Source of the DNA: Rhizobium sp. Q54 | GTDB lineage: Bacteria > Pseudomonadota > Alphaproteobacteria > Rhizobiales > Xanthobacteraceae | Length of the DNA stretch: 64,000 bases | Direction of reading: 5' to 3' | Assembly: GCA_945907045.1 (NCBI GenBank) | Contig: CAMDSH010000012.1 | Location: forward strand, 1 to 64,000 | Shown: positions 1 to 8,325 of the stretch, one piece after another | Position numbering within the stretch: the first letter of the stretch is position 1 | Layout of the letters: the number at the start of each line of letters is the position of its first letter | The notes under the pieces: generated by a model | Databases searched by the model: none | What the model saw: only the letters and a program-made list of their open reading frames with translations | Told to the model about the DNA's origin: nothing | Position numbers and translations under genes: made by a program

Positions 1-1
1 C

Positions 2-2287
2 GTGCTGCGCACACTGACCGAGGAAGAGCGCAGCGCGCGCGCTCACGCGCTGGCCGACAGCCGCGTTCGCGAAGCCGAAGAGCGCAAGGTCGCCGAGGAA
101 GAAGGCCGCCGCCGCGGCGCGCGCGAGGTCACCGATCAGGCCGATCGCATCGCCGCCGAGGCGCGCAAGCGCGAAGAGGACGAGCGCCGCAAGCACGAGG
201 AAGAAACCAAGCGCAAGGCCGGCGAAGTCGCCAAGAAACGCTTCGGCGAGGACGAGACCAAGCGTCCCGGCGCACCCGGCCGCATGACGGTCGAAGCCGA
301 GGACGACGACGCTCCGCGCACCGCGCGCCGTGGTCCCGGCGGCGCAGCGCGCCCGGTTCCCGCTCCACGCCCGACATTGCGTCCCGCCGGCGAAAAGCAG
401 CGCGGCCGCCTCACGCTGGTGACGGCATTGCGCGCCGACGAAGTGCGCGAGCGCTCGGTCGCATCGTTCCGCCGCCGCACCCAACGGCTCAAGGGACAGG
501 CTTCGTCCGAGCCGAAGGAAAAGCTCGTGCGCGAAGTCACTATCCCCGAGGCGATCAGCATTTCCGATCTCGCCAACCGCATGTCCGAGCGCGCCGTCGA
601 CGTGATCCGGCTGCTGATGCAGCAGGGTCAGATGCTGCAGATCAATGACGTGATCGACGCCGACACCGCGCAACTCATCGCCGAAGAAATGGGCCACAGC
701 GTCCGCCGCGTTGCCGAATCCGACGTCGAAGAAGGCCTGTTCGATGTCACCGACGATCCGGCGCAGCTCGTATCGCGCGCCCCCGTCGTCACCGTCATGG
801 GCCACGTCGATCACGGCAAGACTTCGCTGCTCGATGCGATCCGCTCGACTGAAGTTGCCTCCGGCGAAGCCGGCGGCATCACCCAGCACATCGGCGCTTA
901 CCAAGTGACATCACCTTCGGGCAGCAAAATTACATTCATCGACACGCCCGGCCACGCCGCCTTCACGGCGATGCGCGCGCGCGGCGCGAAAGTCACCGAC
1001 CTGGTCATTCTCGTCGTCGCTGCCGATGACGGCGTGATGCCGCAGACGGTGGAAGCCATCGCGCATGCGAAAGCGGCGAAAGCACCGATGATCGTTGCGA
1101 TCAATAAAATCGATAAACCCGATTCCAAGCCGGAGCGCGTGCGCACCGAATTGCTGCAGCACGAGGTTCAGGTTGAATCGCTCGGCGGCGATGTCGTCGA
1201 CGTGGAAGTCTCCGCCACCAAGAAGCTCAATCTCGACAAGCTGCTCGAGATGATCGGGCTGCAGGCGGAAATCCTCGACCTCAAAGCCAACCCGACGCGC
1301 CCCGCCGAAGGCACCGTGATCGAAGCCAAGCTCGACCGCGGCCGCGGCCCGGTCGCCACCGTGCTCGTGCAACGCGGCACGCTGCATGTCGGCGATCTCG
1401 TCGTCGCCGGCGCGGAATGGGGCCGCGTGCGCGCGCTGGTGTCCGACACCGGCACATCGATCCAAATCGCAGGCCCCTCGATGCCGGTGGAAGTGCTCGG
1501 CTTCTCAGGCTTGCCGGAAGCGGGCGATCGCCTCGCGGTGGTCGAGAACGAAGCCCGCGCCCGCGAAGTCACCGATTACCGGCTGCGCCAGAAGCGCGAA
1601 AAGGTTTCCGCGCGCGCAACCGGCATGCGCGGCTCGCTCGAACAGATGATGACCCAGCTGCGCACCAGCGGGCTGAAGGAATTCCCCCTTATCGTCAAAG
1701 CCGACGTGCAGGGCTCGCTGGAAGCGATCATCGGCGCGCTGGAGAAATTGGGAACCGAGGAAGTCGCCGCGCGCGTGCTGCACGCGGGCGTTGGCGCCAT
1801 CACCGAATCCGACGTGACATTGGCCGAGGCCTCGTCCGTTCCGATTATCGGTTTCAACGTGCGCGCCCACAAGGAAGCGCGCGAAGCAGCCGAGCGCGCC
1901 GGCATCGAAATCCGCTACTACAACATCATCTACGATCTCGTGGACGACGTGAAAAAGGCGATGTCCGGCCTGCTGCCGCCCACGCTGCGCGAAACCATGC
2001 TGGGCAACGCGCAGATTCTGGAAATCTTCACCGTCTCCAAAGTGGGAAAGATCGCCGGCTGCCGCGTAACCGACGGCACAGTGGAGCGCGGCGCGAACGT
2101 GCGCCTGATCCGCGACGGCGTGGTCATTCACGAAGGCAAGCTGAGCCAGCTCAAGCGCTTCAAGGATGACGCCAAGGAAGTGACCGCCGGCCAGGAATGC
2201 GGCATGGCCTTCGAGGCCTATCAGGATATGAAGGCCGGTGACGTTATTGAATGCTACCGGGTGGAGACGATTCAACGCAGCCTCTAA
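2..2287 (+). CDS. infB: Translation initiation factor IF-2, 5'-truncated by the window edge
   Basis: IF-2 is the GTPase that places initiator fMet-tRNA on the 30S subunit and promotes 50S joining. The 761 visible residues start with a highly charged Glu/Arg/Lys-rich stretch typical of the variable N-terminal region, then the IF2_N domain (about 180-230), then the G domain with the P-loop GHVDHGKTS near residue 266, DTPGH and NKID, then domains II-IV ([13 protein letters not shown]). The GTG at base 2 is only where the track opens; alphaproteobacterial IF-2 is normally 850-1000 residues, so the true start lies upstream. It is followed by a palindromic repeat and rbfA, the usual nusA-infB-rbfA-truB order. 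Confidence 0.97.
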   Translation: MLRTLTEEERSARAHALADSRVREAEERKVAEEEGRRRGAREVTDQADRIAAEARKREEDERRKHEEETKRKAGEVAKKRFGEDETKRPGAPGRMTVEAEDDDAPRTARRGPGGAARPVPAPRPTLRPAGEKQRGRLTLVTALRADEVRERSVASFRRRTQRLKGQASSEPKEKLVREVTIPEAISISDLANRMSERAVDVIRLLMQQGQMLQINDVIDADTAQLIAEEMGHSVRRVAESDVEEGLFDVTDDPAQLVSRAPVVTVMGHVDHGKTSLLDAIRSTEVASGEAGGITQHIGAYQVTSPSGSKITFIDTPGHAAFTAMRARGAKVTDLVILVVAADDGVMPQTVEAIAHAKAAKAPMIVAINKIDKPDSKPERVRTELLQHEVQVESLGGDVVDVEVSATKKLNLDKLLEMIGLQAEILDLKANPTRPAEGTVIEAKLDRGRGPVATVLVQRGTLHVGDLVVAGAEWGRVRALVSDTGTSIQIAGPSMPVEVLGFSGLPEAGDRLAVVENEARAREVTDYRLRQKREKVSARATGMRGSLEQMMTQLRTSGLKEFPLIVKADVQGSLEAIIGALEKLGTEEVAARVLHAGVGAITESDVTLAEASSVPIIGFNVRAHKEAREAAERAGIEIRYYNIIYDLVDDVKKAMSGLLPPTLRETMLGNAQILEIFTVSKVGKIAGCRVTDGTVERGANVRLIRDGVVIHEGKLSQLKRFKDDAKEVTAGQECGMAFEAYQDMKAGDVIECYRVETIQRSL

Positions 2288-2335
2288 GTCCGACACTTGG
2301 GTCTGCGCGCAGACAATCATTCCGCCTTTTTCACC

Positions 2336-2425
2336 GTCATGCCCGGCCTTGTGCCGGGTATCCACGACTTCCTTCGCCGAGAAGGAAGATAGACGTGGAT
2401 GGCCGGGAACGAGCCCGGCCATGAC
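2336..2425. repeat. Nested interspersed palindrome (GTCAT...ATGAC family), copy 1
   Basis: Outer arms GTCAT/ATGAC enclose CCCGGCC-type arms, and inside these ATCCACG pairs with CGTGGAT, with further short stems in the centre. The element fills the infB-rbfA gap. The same plan recurs at 15503-15599 and 37487-37602. Such nested palindromes are common between genes in Bradyrhizobium relatives. On RNA it would fold into a long rod that could affect mRNA stability between the two genes. Confidence 0.7.
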
Positions 2426-2443
2426 GACAGCCACTGGATTGTC

Positions 2444-2860
2444 ATGCCACGGAAGAAATCACACCGCGAAATCGCAACGCCCGGCGGCTCGCAGCGCCAA
2501 TTGCGCGTCGGCGAACTGGTGCGCCACGCCATCGCCGAGATGCTCACGCGCGGCGACGTGCACGATCCGGTGATCGAGGGTCATCTCATCACGGTGCCGG
2601 AAGTGCGCATGAGCCCGGATCTGCGGCTCGCCACCGTCTACGTCATGCCGATGGGCGGGCGCGACACCGACGAGGTGATCGCCGCATTCGAGCGCAACAA
2701 GAAATTCCTGCGCGGCGAGATCGCGCACCGCATCAATCTGAAATTCGCGCCCGACTTGCGCTTCCACATCGACGAACGCTTCGCGGAAGCCGACCGCATC
2801 GACAAATTGTTGCGCTCGCCCGAAGTGGCGCGCGATCTCGGCGATAAAAAAGATGAATAA
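2444..2860 (+). CDS. rbfA: 30S ribosome-binding factor RbfA
   Basis: RbfA binds free 30S subunits and assists 16S rRNA maturation and cold adaptation. The 138-residue product has the RbfA KH-like fold signatures: a basic N-terminus, [25 protein letters not shown] and [15 protein letters not shown]. The track ORF opens at 2399 inside the palindromic repeat; ATG 2444 (MPRKKSHRE) is preferred because it matches family length and removes repeat-encoded residues. Its stop overlaps the truB start by 8 bases, consistent with coupling. Confidence 0.93.
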   Translation: MPRKKSHREIATPGGSQRQLRVGELVRHAIAEMLTRGDVHDPVIEGHLITVPEVRMSPDLRLATVYVMPMGGRDTDEVIAAFERNKKFLRGEIAHRINLKFAPDLRFHIDERFAEADRIDKLLRSPEVARDLGDKKDE

Positions 2861-3899
2861 GCCCGTGCCATTTCAAGATCCGAATCCGCAGCCCACCCCC
2901 CTCCCCAACCCTCCCCCGCAAGGGGGTAGGGAAAAGAAAGAACAATTCAAACGCGACAAGCGCGACGTGCACGGCTGGATCGTGCTCGACAAGCCGGTCG
3001 GCATGACCTCGACGCATGCGGTGAGCGTCGTGAAGCGGCTGTTCTCGGCGAAACGCGCCGGCCACGCCGGCACGCTCGACCCGTTGGCGTCGGGCTGTCT
3101 GCCGATCGCACTCGGCGAAGCGACCAAGACCGTTCCGTTCGTGATGGACGGGCGCAAGGCCTATACCTTCACCGTGCGCTGGGGCGAGGAGCGCGACACC
3201 GACGATGCCGAAGGCCGCGTCGCCGCGAGCAGCGATCAACGGCCCACGCCGGACGCAATCCGCGCGCTGCTCCCTGAATTTACCGGCACCATCGGCCAGG
3301 TGCCGCCGCGTTTCTCCGCCATCAAGATCGATGGCGAGCGCGCCTACGATCTCGCCCGCGACGGCGAGCATGTGGAATTGGCCGAGCGCCCGGTCGTGAT
3401 CCACCGGCTCGAACTCGCCGGTATCCCTGGCCCCGATCATGCGGTTCTGACCGCCGAATGCGGCAAAGGCACCTATGTGCGCGCCATCGCCCGCGACATG
3501 GGCCGAAAGCTCGGCTGTTTCGGCCATGTCTGCGCTTTGCGCCGGGTTTCGGTCGGCCCGTTCGCTGAAAACACCATGATTTTGCTGGCACAACTGGAGG
3601 CTTTGTGCCAGAAAGCCGCTGCCGGCGAGGGTAGCCTCGCCGACGCGCTCAGGCCCGTTGAGACCGCGCTGGACGACATCCCGGCGCTGGCCATTAGCAG
3701 GGCAGATGCGGCAAGGCTGCAAAGAGGCCAAGCCGTTTTGTTGCGCGGACGGGACGCTCCGATTTTCCGCGGCACGGTTTACGTCACGGCATCGGGCCAA
3801 TTGATCGCCCTTGCCGAAGTCGACCGCGGCGAGATCGTCCCCAAGCGCGTGTTCAACCTCACCGGCCTGACAGGCAGCGCCGGTGTCATGAAAGGGTAG
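2853..3899 (+). CDS. truB: tRNA pseudouridine(55) synthase TruB
   Basis: TruB makes pseudouridine 55 in the T-loop of elongator tRNAs. The catalytic region [23 protein letters not shown] contains the nucleophilic Asp; the core starts at [19 protein letters not shown] around residue 39, and a PUA-like C-terminus follows. Residues 10-30 ([20 protein letters not shown]) are not TruB sequence: they are the translation of a C-rich hairpin repeat (2895-2932) read in frame. The only later alternative start before the core is GTG 2967, which has no ribosome-binding site. Length is 348 aa. rpsO follows 5 bases downstream. Confidence 0.95.
   Translation: MNKPVPFQDPNPQPTPLPNPPPQGGREKKEQFKRDKRDVHGWIVLDKPVGMTSTHAVSVVKRLFSAKRAGHAGTLDPLASGCLPIALGEATKTVPFVMDGRKAYTFTVRWGEERDTDDAEGRVAASSDQRPTPDAIRALLPEFTGTIGQVPPRFSAIKIDGERAYDLARDGEHVELAERPVVIHRLELAGIPGPDHAVLTAECGKGTYVRAIARDMGRKLGCFGHVCALRRVSVGPFAENTMILLAQLEALCQKAAAGEGSLADALRPVETALDDIPALAISRADAARLQRGQAVLLRGRDAPIFRGTVYVTASGQLIALAEVDRGEIVPKRVFNLTGLTGSAGVMKG
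2895..2932. repeat. C-rich hairpin repeat inside the truB 5' coding region
   Basis: The stretch ends in a CCCCC-GCAA-GGGGG tetraloop hairpin (2913-2926) with an outer CCC/GGG pair. A second, extragenic copy with the same pattern lies at 28068-28118 before addB. Here the repeat is in frame and stop-free, adding about a dozen Pro-rich residues to TruB. Confidence 0.75.
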
Positions 3900-3904
3900 T
3901 AACG

Positions 3905-4174
3905 ATGTCGCTAACGACCGCCCGCAAGGCCGAAGTGATCAAGGCCAATGCGACGAAATCCGGAGACACCGGATCGCCGGAAGTGCAAGTGGCGATCCTG
4001 TCGGAACGGATCAACAGTCTCACCGACCATTTCAAGACTCACGTCAAGGACAACCATTCCCGGCGTGGTCTGCTCAAGATGGTTTCTCAGCGGCGTCAGC
4101 TGCTCGATTATCTGCGGCGCATCGATGAGGCGCGCTACAAGAAACTGATCGAGAAGCTGAACATCCGCCGCTAG
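3905..4174 (+). CDS. rpsO: 30S ribosomal protein S15
   Basis: S15 is a primary 16S rRNA-binding protein of the 30S platform. The 89-residue product is the standard length and shows [47 protein letters not shown] and a basic C-terminus, all characteristic. AAAGGG lies about 8 bases before ATG. It sits between truB and pnp, the conserved order in proteobacteria. Confidence 0.98.
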   Translation: MSLTTARKAEVIKANATKSGDTGSPEVQVAILSERINSLTDHFKTHVKDNHSRRGLLKMVSQRRQLLDYLRRIDEARYKKLIEKLNIRR

Positions 4175-4210
4175 CCTAAGTTTCCGCGCGGGCACTCCGC
4201 GCGTTTCGTG

Positions 4211-4376
4211 AGCGGACGCCAAGGCGTCCGCTGTATTCGGGTCCGGCAGCGATCGCGCTGCGGACAATCAAGAACCGGACGGGAAAGATCGTCCGGTTGC
4301 CAACGGCAAGGTTCTTTAGGCCATGGCAGGATCGCCGGATGCTGTTCCAGTCCGCTCTGCGGCTTCGCGGAACAGC
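4211..4376 (+). promoter_or_regulatory. Structured pnp leader between rpsO and pnp
   Basis: Three foldable elements are visible. First, the inverted repeat AGCGGACGCC-AA-GGCGTCCGCT (4211-4232). Second, a possible three-way junction closed by AAGAACC/GGTTCTT (4270-4276/4310-4316) with arms GGAC/GTCC (4277-4280/4291-4294) and TTGCC/GGCAA (4297-4301/4305-4309). Third, a hairpin GCTGTTCC/GGAACAGC (4341-4348/4369-4376) with an inner CCGC/GCGG stem. None has a T-run, so they look like processing or autoregulatory structures. In E. coli the pnp leader is an RNase III-processed autoregulatory stem; an equivalent role here is inference. Confidence 0.5.
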
Positions 4377-4435
4377 CTCTCGCCGTCTTGCTCATGGCTT
4401 TCGGGATCGGCCGATAACCATGAGAGAAAATACCA

Positions 4436-6586
4436 ATGTTCGAAACTCATCGAGTTGAGCTCGATTGGGGTGGGCGTCCGCTCATCCTCGAGACCGGCCG
4501 GATAGCGCGCCAGGCTGACGGTGCCGTCTTCGCCAGCTACGGCGAGACCACCGTGCTCGCCACCGTCGTCGCGGCGAAAACGCCGCGCGAAGGCGTCGAC
4601 TTCCTGCCCCTCACCGTCGACTACCAGGAAAAATATTACGCCGCGGGCCGCATTCCCGGCGGCTACTTCAAGCGCGAAGGCCGCCCGACCGAAAAGGAAA
4701 CGCTGGTCTCGCGCCTGATCGACCGCCCGATCCGTCCGCTGTTCGCCGACGGCTGGCGCTGCGAAACGCAAGTGATCGTGACGACGCTGTCGCACGATCT
4801 TGAAAACGATCCCGACATTCTCGCGCTGGTGGCCGCCTCGGCGGCGCTCACGCTCTCGGGCGCTCCGTTCATGGGACCGATCGGCGCGGCGCGCGTCGGC
4901 TTCATCAATAACGAGTACGTCCTCAACCCGACCATCGAAGAGGCGAACGAAAGCCAGCTCGACCTCGTCGTCGCCGGCACCGCCGACGCCGTGCTGATGG
5001 TCGAGTCGGAAGCCAAGGAACTCAACGAAGACGTGATGCTCGGCGCAGTGATGTTCGGCCACCGGCATTTCCAGCCGGTCATCCAGGCCATCATCCAGCT
5101 CGCCGAAAAGGCCGCCAAGGAGCCGCGCGATCACAAGGTCGCCGACGACAAGGCGCTGGAAAAGGAAATGCTCGGCATCGCCGAGAAGGAGCTGCGCGCC
5201 GCCTATTCGATCCCGCGCAAGCAGGAGCGCCAGAACGCCGTCGCCGCCGTCAAGGTCAAGGTGATGGAGCATTACTTCCCGGGCGGCGCAGAAAATCCGA
5301 ACTACACCAAGCTGCGCATCGCCGGCGTGTTCAAGGAACTCGAAGCCAAGATCGTTCGCTGGAACATTCTCGACACCAGCAAGCGCATCGACGGCCGCGA
5401 CCTGAAAACCGTGCGGCAGATCGTGGCGGAAGTCGGCGTGCTGCCGCGCGCCCACGGCTCTGCGTTGTTCACCCGCGGCGAGACGCAGGCGCTGGTCGTC
5501 ACCACGCTCGGCACCGGCGAGGACGAGCAATGGATCGACGCGCTGCAGGGCACCTACAAGGAATCGTTCCTGCTGCACTATAACTTCCCGCCATATTCGG
5601 TCGGCGAGACCGGCCGCATGGGCGGCACCAAGCGCCGCGAAATCGGCCACGGCAAACTGGCGTGGCGCGCGATCCATCCGGTGCTGCCGGGCAAGCTCGA
5701 CTTCCCCTACACCATCCGCGTCGTCTCGGAGATCACCGAGTCGAACGGTTCGTCGTCGATGGCCTCCGTCTGCGGCGCCTCGCTGGCGCTGATGGACGCG
5801 GGCGTGCCGATCGCGCGGCCGACCGCCGGCATCGCCACGGGCCTCATTCTCGAGGACAAGCGCTTCGCCGTGCTCTCCGACATCCTCGGCGACGAGGATC
5901 ATCTCGGCGACATGGACTTCAAGGTAGCCGGCACCGAAAACGGCATCACCTCGCTGCAGATGGACATCAAGATCGCCGGCATCACCGAAGAGATCATGAA
6001 GGTGGCGCTCTCTCAGGCGAAAGACGGCCGCCTGCACATCCTCGGTGAAATGTCGAAGGCGCTCACTTCGGCGCGCGCCGAGCTTGGCGAACACGCTCCG
6101 CGCATCGAGATGTTCAAGATCCCGACCGACAAAATCCGCGAAGTGATCGGCACCGGCGGCAAGGTGATCCGCGAGATCGTCGAGAAGACCGGCGCCAAGA
6201 TCAACATCGAGGACGACGGTTCGGTGAAGGTTGCGTCCGCCGACGGCGAGTCGATCCGGAAGGCGATCGAATGGATCAAGTCGATCGCTTCCGATCCGGA
6301 GCCGGGCAAGATCTATGAAGGCACCGTGGTCAAGGTGATGGAGTTCGGCGCCTTCGTGAACTTCTTCGGCGCCAAGGACGGCCTCGTCCACATCAGCCAG
6401 CTCGCTGCCAGCCGGGTGAACAAGGTCACCGACGTCGTCAAGGAAGGCGACAAGGTGAAGGTCAAGCTGCTCGGCATGGACGAGCGCGGCAAGGTCCGCC
6501 TCTCGATGAAGGTCGTCGACCAGACCACCGGCGAAGACTTAGAGGGCAAGCAGGGCAGCGGCGAGCGCCAGCAGGCGGCGGGCTGA
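4436..6586 (+). CDS. pnp: Polyribonucleotide nucleotidyltransferase (PNPase)
   Basis: PNPase is the trimeric phosphorolytic 3'-5' exoribonuclease of the RNA degradosome. The 716-residue protein has two RNase PH domains ([14 protein letters not shown] near residue 27; [18 protein letters not shown] around 340) joined by an alpha-helical linker, then a KH domain with [11 protein letters not shown] (about 570) and an S1 domain ([20 protein letters not shown], about 625-690). Length and order match the family. Start ATG 4436 lies behind AGAGA. Two bases of the C-terminal tail aside, nothing is unusual. A strong hairpin follows 36 bases after the stop. Confidence 0.98.
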   Translation: MFETHRVELDWGGRPLILETGRIARQADGAVFASYGETTVLATVVAAKTPREGVDFLPLTVDYQEKYYAAGRIPGGYFKREGRPTEKETLVSRLIDRPIRPLFADGWRCETQVIVTTLSHDLENDPDILALVAASAALTLSGAPFMGPIGAARVGFINNEYVLNPTIEEANESQLDLVVAGTADAVLMVESEAKELNEDVMLGAVMFGHRHFQPVIQAIIQLAEKAAKEPRDHKVADDKALEKEMLGIAEKELRAAYSIPRKQERQNAVAAVKVKVMEHYFPGGAENPNYTKLRIAGVFKELEAKIVRWNILDTSKRIDGRDLKTVRQIVAEVGVLPRAHGSALFTRGETQALVVTTLGTGEDEQWIDALQGTYKESFLLHYNFPPYSVGETGRMGGTKRREIGHGKLAWRAIHPVLPGKLDFPYTIRVVSEITESNGSSSMASVCGASLALMDAGVPIARPTAGIATGLILEDKRFAVLSDILGDEDHLGDMDFKVAGTENGITSLQMDIKIAGITEEIMKVALSQAKDGRLHILGEMSKALTSARAELGEHAPRIEMFKIPTDKIREVIGTGGKVIREIVEKTGAKINIEDDGSVKVASADGESIRKAIEWIKSIASDPEPGKIYEGTVVKVMEFGAFVNFFGAKDGLVHISQLAASRVNKVTDVVKEGDKVKVKLLGMDERGKVRLSMKVVDQTTGEDLEGKQGSGERQQAAG

Positions 6587-6621
6587 TTTCCTGCAACTTT
6601 CCGCATCACTTCAGAAATAAA

Positions 6622-6650
6622 GAAGGGCGGCCTTGCGGGCCGCCCTTCGC
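6622..6650. terminator. Bidirectional terminator, copy A (pnp / small minus-strand gene)
   Basis: Perfect stem GAAGGGCGGCC/GGCCGCCCTTC with loop TTGCG. On the minus strand the stem is followed by CTTTATTT, giving a good intrinsic terminator for the 59-aa gene; on the plus strand it ends pnp with a weak T-tract. The 25-base core is identical to the terminator at 7267-7295. Confidence 0.8.
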
Positions 6651-6679
6651 CGTTCTTAGTCTAAGTCTCGCGATTGAGA

Positions 6680-6859
6680 CTAAGCGTACTGGGTCAAAAT
6701 CCAAGTAACCGCCTGATTGTTGTACGGAGGCATACGGTTGCCCTTTGCGATCGGCGCAGTCGTTGAAGGCGTACCTTCAACTTTCCACACGCCGCTTTCA
6801 GGGCAAACTGCTCCTGTACGCGCTTTCGTTCCGATTGGTGTTCTTCCTGAGTAGTTCAT
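6680..6859 (-). CDS. Small conserved-looking protein (59 aa) behind a structured leader
   Basis: This gene is too short for the ORF track. It reads MNYSGRTPIGTKARTGAVCP..., then ESGVWKVEGTPSTTAPIAKG, and ends NNQAVTWILTQYA. A near-ideal ribosome-binding site AGGAGG lies 7 bases before ATG, and a terminator follows the stop. There is no signal peptide or membrane segment; one Cys and two Trp are present. The spacing of CPxSGxW, KGxxMPP and a late W recalls the small YjzC-like proteins of Bacillus, but this is only a visual resemblance and the function is unknown. Codons such as TCA, AGA, ACA and GGA are frequent, unlike the neighbouring genes, suggesting transfer or weak selection. Confidence 0.8.
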   Translation of the reverse strand: MNYSGRTPIGTKARTGAVCPESGVWKVEGTPSTTAPIAKGNRMPPYNNQAVTWILTQYA

Positions 6860-7023
6860 GGTCCCACCTCCTGTGGGTTGCTGTTGAGAAGGAGGTCGGG
6901 CCTTGACGTGCGAATCAGGTCCATGATTCAGTGCGTTTGTCCGAATACACGTCGTCCACGGCCCGACCAGGTTATGTGGACTAGGACTTGAGGTCGCTCC
7001 GAAGTTCCAATTCGGGCGACCTC
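6860..7023 (-). promoter_or_regulatory. Folded 5' leader with alternative SD-sequestering hairpin (riboswitch- or thermosensor-like)
   Basis: Read on the minus strand, four elements occur in order. (1) A long hairpin of GAGGTCGC/GCGACCTC plus CCGAA/TTCGG (7023-6990). (2) A branched domain closed by a perfect 9-bp stem GGTCGGGCC/GGCCCGACC (6968-6960 with 6902-6894), containing GACGTG/CACGTC and GAATCA-TGGACC-TGATTC. (3) CCCGACCTCCT (6900-6890), complementary to AGGAGGTGGG (6872-6863) with one bulged G. (4) A local CCCAC-AGGAG-GTGGG hairpin placing the SD in the loop. The strand 6900-6894 is shared by (2) and (3), so the folds exclude each other. Confidence 0.6.
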
Positions 7024-7266
7024 ACTTAATTTTGTCCTGCTTAGTTCGTGCAGCGAGTCTGCTTGTTCGGTCAAGCTACGGAACTCAAACGCATTTTCGA
7101 TCAGCGCGCCAAAAAATCCCCTTGTCGCAAAGTGGTTTGCGTAACGACCTGATTTGTCACGTTTAAATCTAGTTCGGCTGGAAGATTGGGCTATTAGTTC
7201 GATCCCGCCGTTAACTTTTTATCCCAGCAATTCACATACTTAACTGCCTTGGCAACAAGCCCGGCC
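7024..7266. other. Lower-GC intergenic stretch upstream of the leader; no gene seen
   Basis: I see no credible reading frame. The stretch has AT-rich runs (for example TTTTTT opposite AAAAAATCC, and TTAACTTTTTATCC), unlike the surrounding chromosome. On the minus strand TTAAGT-N16-TAAAAA is a weak promoter candidate that would read toward the leader and the 59-aa gene. Confidence 0.4.
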
Positions 7267-7295
7267 AAAAGGGCGGCCTTGCGGGCCGCCCTTTT
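7267..7295. terminator. Bidirectional terminator, copy B (downstream of the fab operon)
   Basis: Perfect 12-bp stem AAAAGGGCGGCC/GGCCGCCCTTTT with loop TTGCG and T-tracts on both sides. It ends the minus-strand fab operon after the 52-aa gene. The core is identical to the hairpin at 6622-6650, in the same loop orientation. Confidence 0.85.
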
Positions 7296-7316
7296 TGATT
7301 CGTCCTCAGACTCTAT

Positions 7317-7475
7317 TCAGCCCAATCGCCACACCAGCCAGATCGCTACGATCAGCGCGATTGCAAACGCGCCGCTGGCGAGCCGGAACAGATGACGCCG
7401 GATCAGCGCGCGCATGAATCCCTGATCGGACGGCGGATCACGCGGCTCCGGCGGGAGATAGAACGGATCGCTCAT
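7317..7475 (-). CDS. Small single-pass membrane protein (52 aa)
   Basis: This is too short for the ORF track. The product begins MSDPFYLPPEPRDPPSDQGF, has a basic stretch RALIRRHLFRLASG, and then one hydrophobic helix AFAIALIVAIWLVW ending RLG, suggesting an inner-membrane protein with its N-terminus in the cytoplasm. It starts 17 bases after the fabI stop with AAAGGT before ATG, and is followed by terminator 7267-7295, so it is the last gene of the fabA-fabB-fabI operon. The function is unknown; a role linked to fatty-acid synthesis is only suggested by position. Confidence 0.75.
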   Translation of the reverse strand: MSDPFYLPPEPRDPPSDQGFMRALIRRHLFRLASGAFAIALIVAIWLVWRLG

Positions 7476-7492
7476 AATACCTTTGATTGGCG

Positions 7493-8317
7493 CTACTGCG
7501 CCGCGTCTTTGCCGTTACCGGCGTCGGCCTTGAGCGCGTCGGGCTGCGGCATGGCGATGACGTTGTAGCCGCTGTCGACGAAATGAACTTCGCCGGTGAC
7601 ACCGCCCGATAAATCAGAGCAGAGATAAAGCCCCGCGCCACCGAGTTCTTCCAGCGTCACGCCGCGGCCCAATGGCGAGTGCCGCTGCTGGAACGCAAAC
7701 ATATAGCGCGCGTCGGTGATGCCGGCGCCGGCGAGCGTGCGGATGGGACCGGCGGAAATCGCGTTGACGCGGATTTTCTGCGCGCCGAAATCGACCGCCA
7801 GATAACGCACGGACGCTTCCAGCGCCGCTTTCGCCACGCCCATCACGTTGTAATTGGGCATCGCGCGCAGGCCGCCGTTATAGGTGAGCGTCACCATCGA
7901 GCCGCCGTCCGGCATCAGCGCAGCCGCGCGCCTGGCGGCTTCGGTGAAGGCGTAGCAGGAGATCACCATCGTGCGGATGAAGTTCTCGCGCGTCGAGTCT
8001 GCGTAGCGGCCCTTGAGTTCGTTCTTGTCGGAGAACGCGACGGCGTGCACGAGGAAATCCATCGTGCCCCATTGCTTCTTGATCTCGCTGAACACCGCAT
8101 CGACGGAGGAGATGTCCTCGACATCGCACGGCATCACGAACGATGAATTGACCTCGGCGGCGAGCGGCTTTACGCGCTTTTCCAGCGCTTCGCCCTGATA
8201 GGTGAATGCGAGCTTGGCGCCGTGTTGCGCCAGCGTTTTCGCGATACCCCAGGCGATCGAGTGGTCGTTGGCGACCCCCATGATCAGCCCGCGCTTTCCC
8301 TCCATAAGCCCCGGCAT
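7493..8317 (-). CDS. fabI: Enoyl-[acyl-carrier-protein] reductase (NADH) FabI
   Basis: FabI reduces trans-2-enoyl-ACP in the last step of each elongation cycle. The SDR fold is clear: GKRGLIMGVANDHSIAWGIAKTL for the dinucleotide, and the FabI-type catalytic Tyr-X6-Lys in PNYNVMGVAK. The open frame extends to a GTG at 8329 that overlaps the fabB stop (GTGA); ATG 8317 (MPGLMEGKRG) or ATG 8305 fits family N-termini better. I give 8317 and consider GTG 8329 possible because of the coupling overlap. The C-terminal tail is Ala/Asp-rich and unconserved. Confidence 0.95.
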   Translation of the reverse strand: MPGLMEGKRGLIMGVANDHSIAWGIAKTLAQHGAKLAFTYQGEALEKRVKPLAAEVNSSFVMPCDVEDISSVDAVFSEIKKQWGTMDFLVHAVAFSDKNELKGRYADSTRENFIRTMVISCYAFTEAARRAAALMPDGGSMVTLTYNGGLRAMPNYNVMGVAKAALEASVRYLAVDFGAQKIRVNAISAGPIRTLAGAGITDARYMFAFQQRHSPLGRGVTLEELGGAGLYLCSDLSGGVTGEVHFVDSGYNVIAMPQPDALKADAGNGKDAAQ

Positions 8318-8325
8318 GCTTACGA

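Noticed and set aside
4211-4232. rpsO intrinsic terminator
   Set aside because: The 10-bp inverted repeat is perfect but has a 2-base loop and no T-run, so I describe it only as part of the pnp leader.
4316-6391. 691-aa ORF on the minus strand
   Set aside because: It lies antisense to pnp; the frame is open only because of high-GC codon bias, and its His/Asp/Gly-rich translation matches no fold.
7438-7641. 67-aa minus ORF near fabI
   Set aside because: It is a shadow frame of the fabI 3' end; the real small gene here is 7317-7475 in a different frame.
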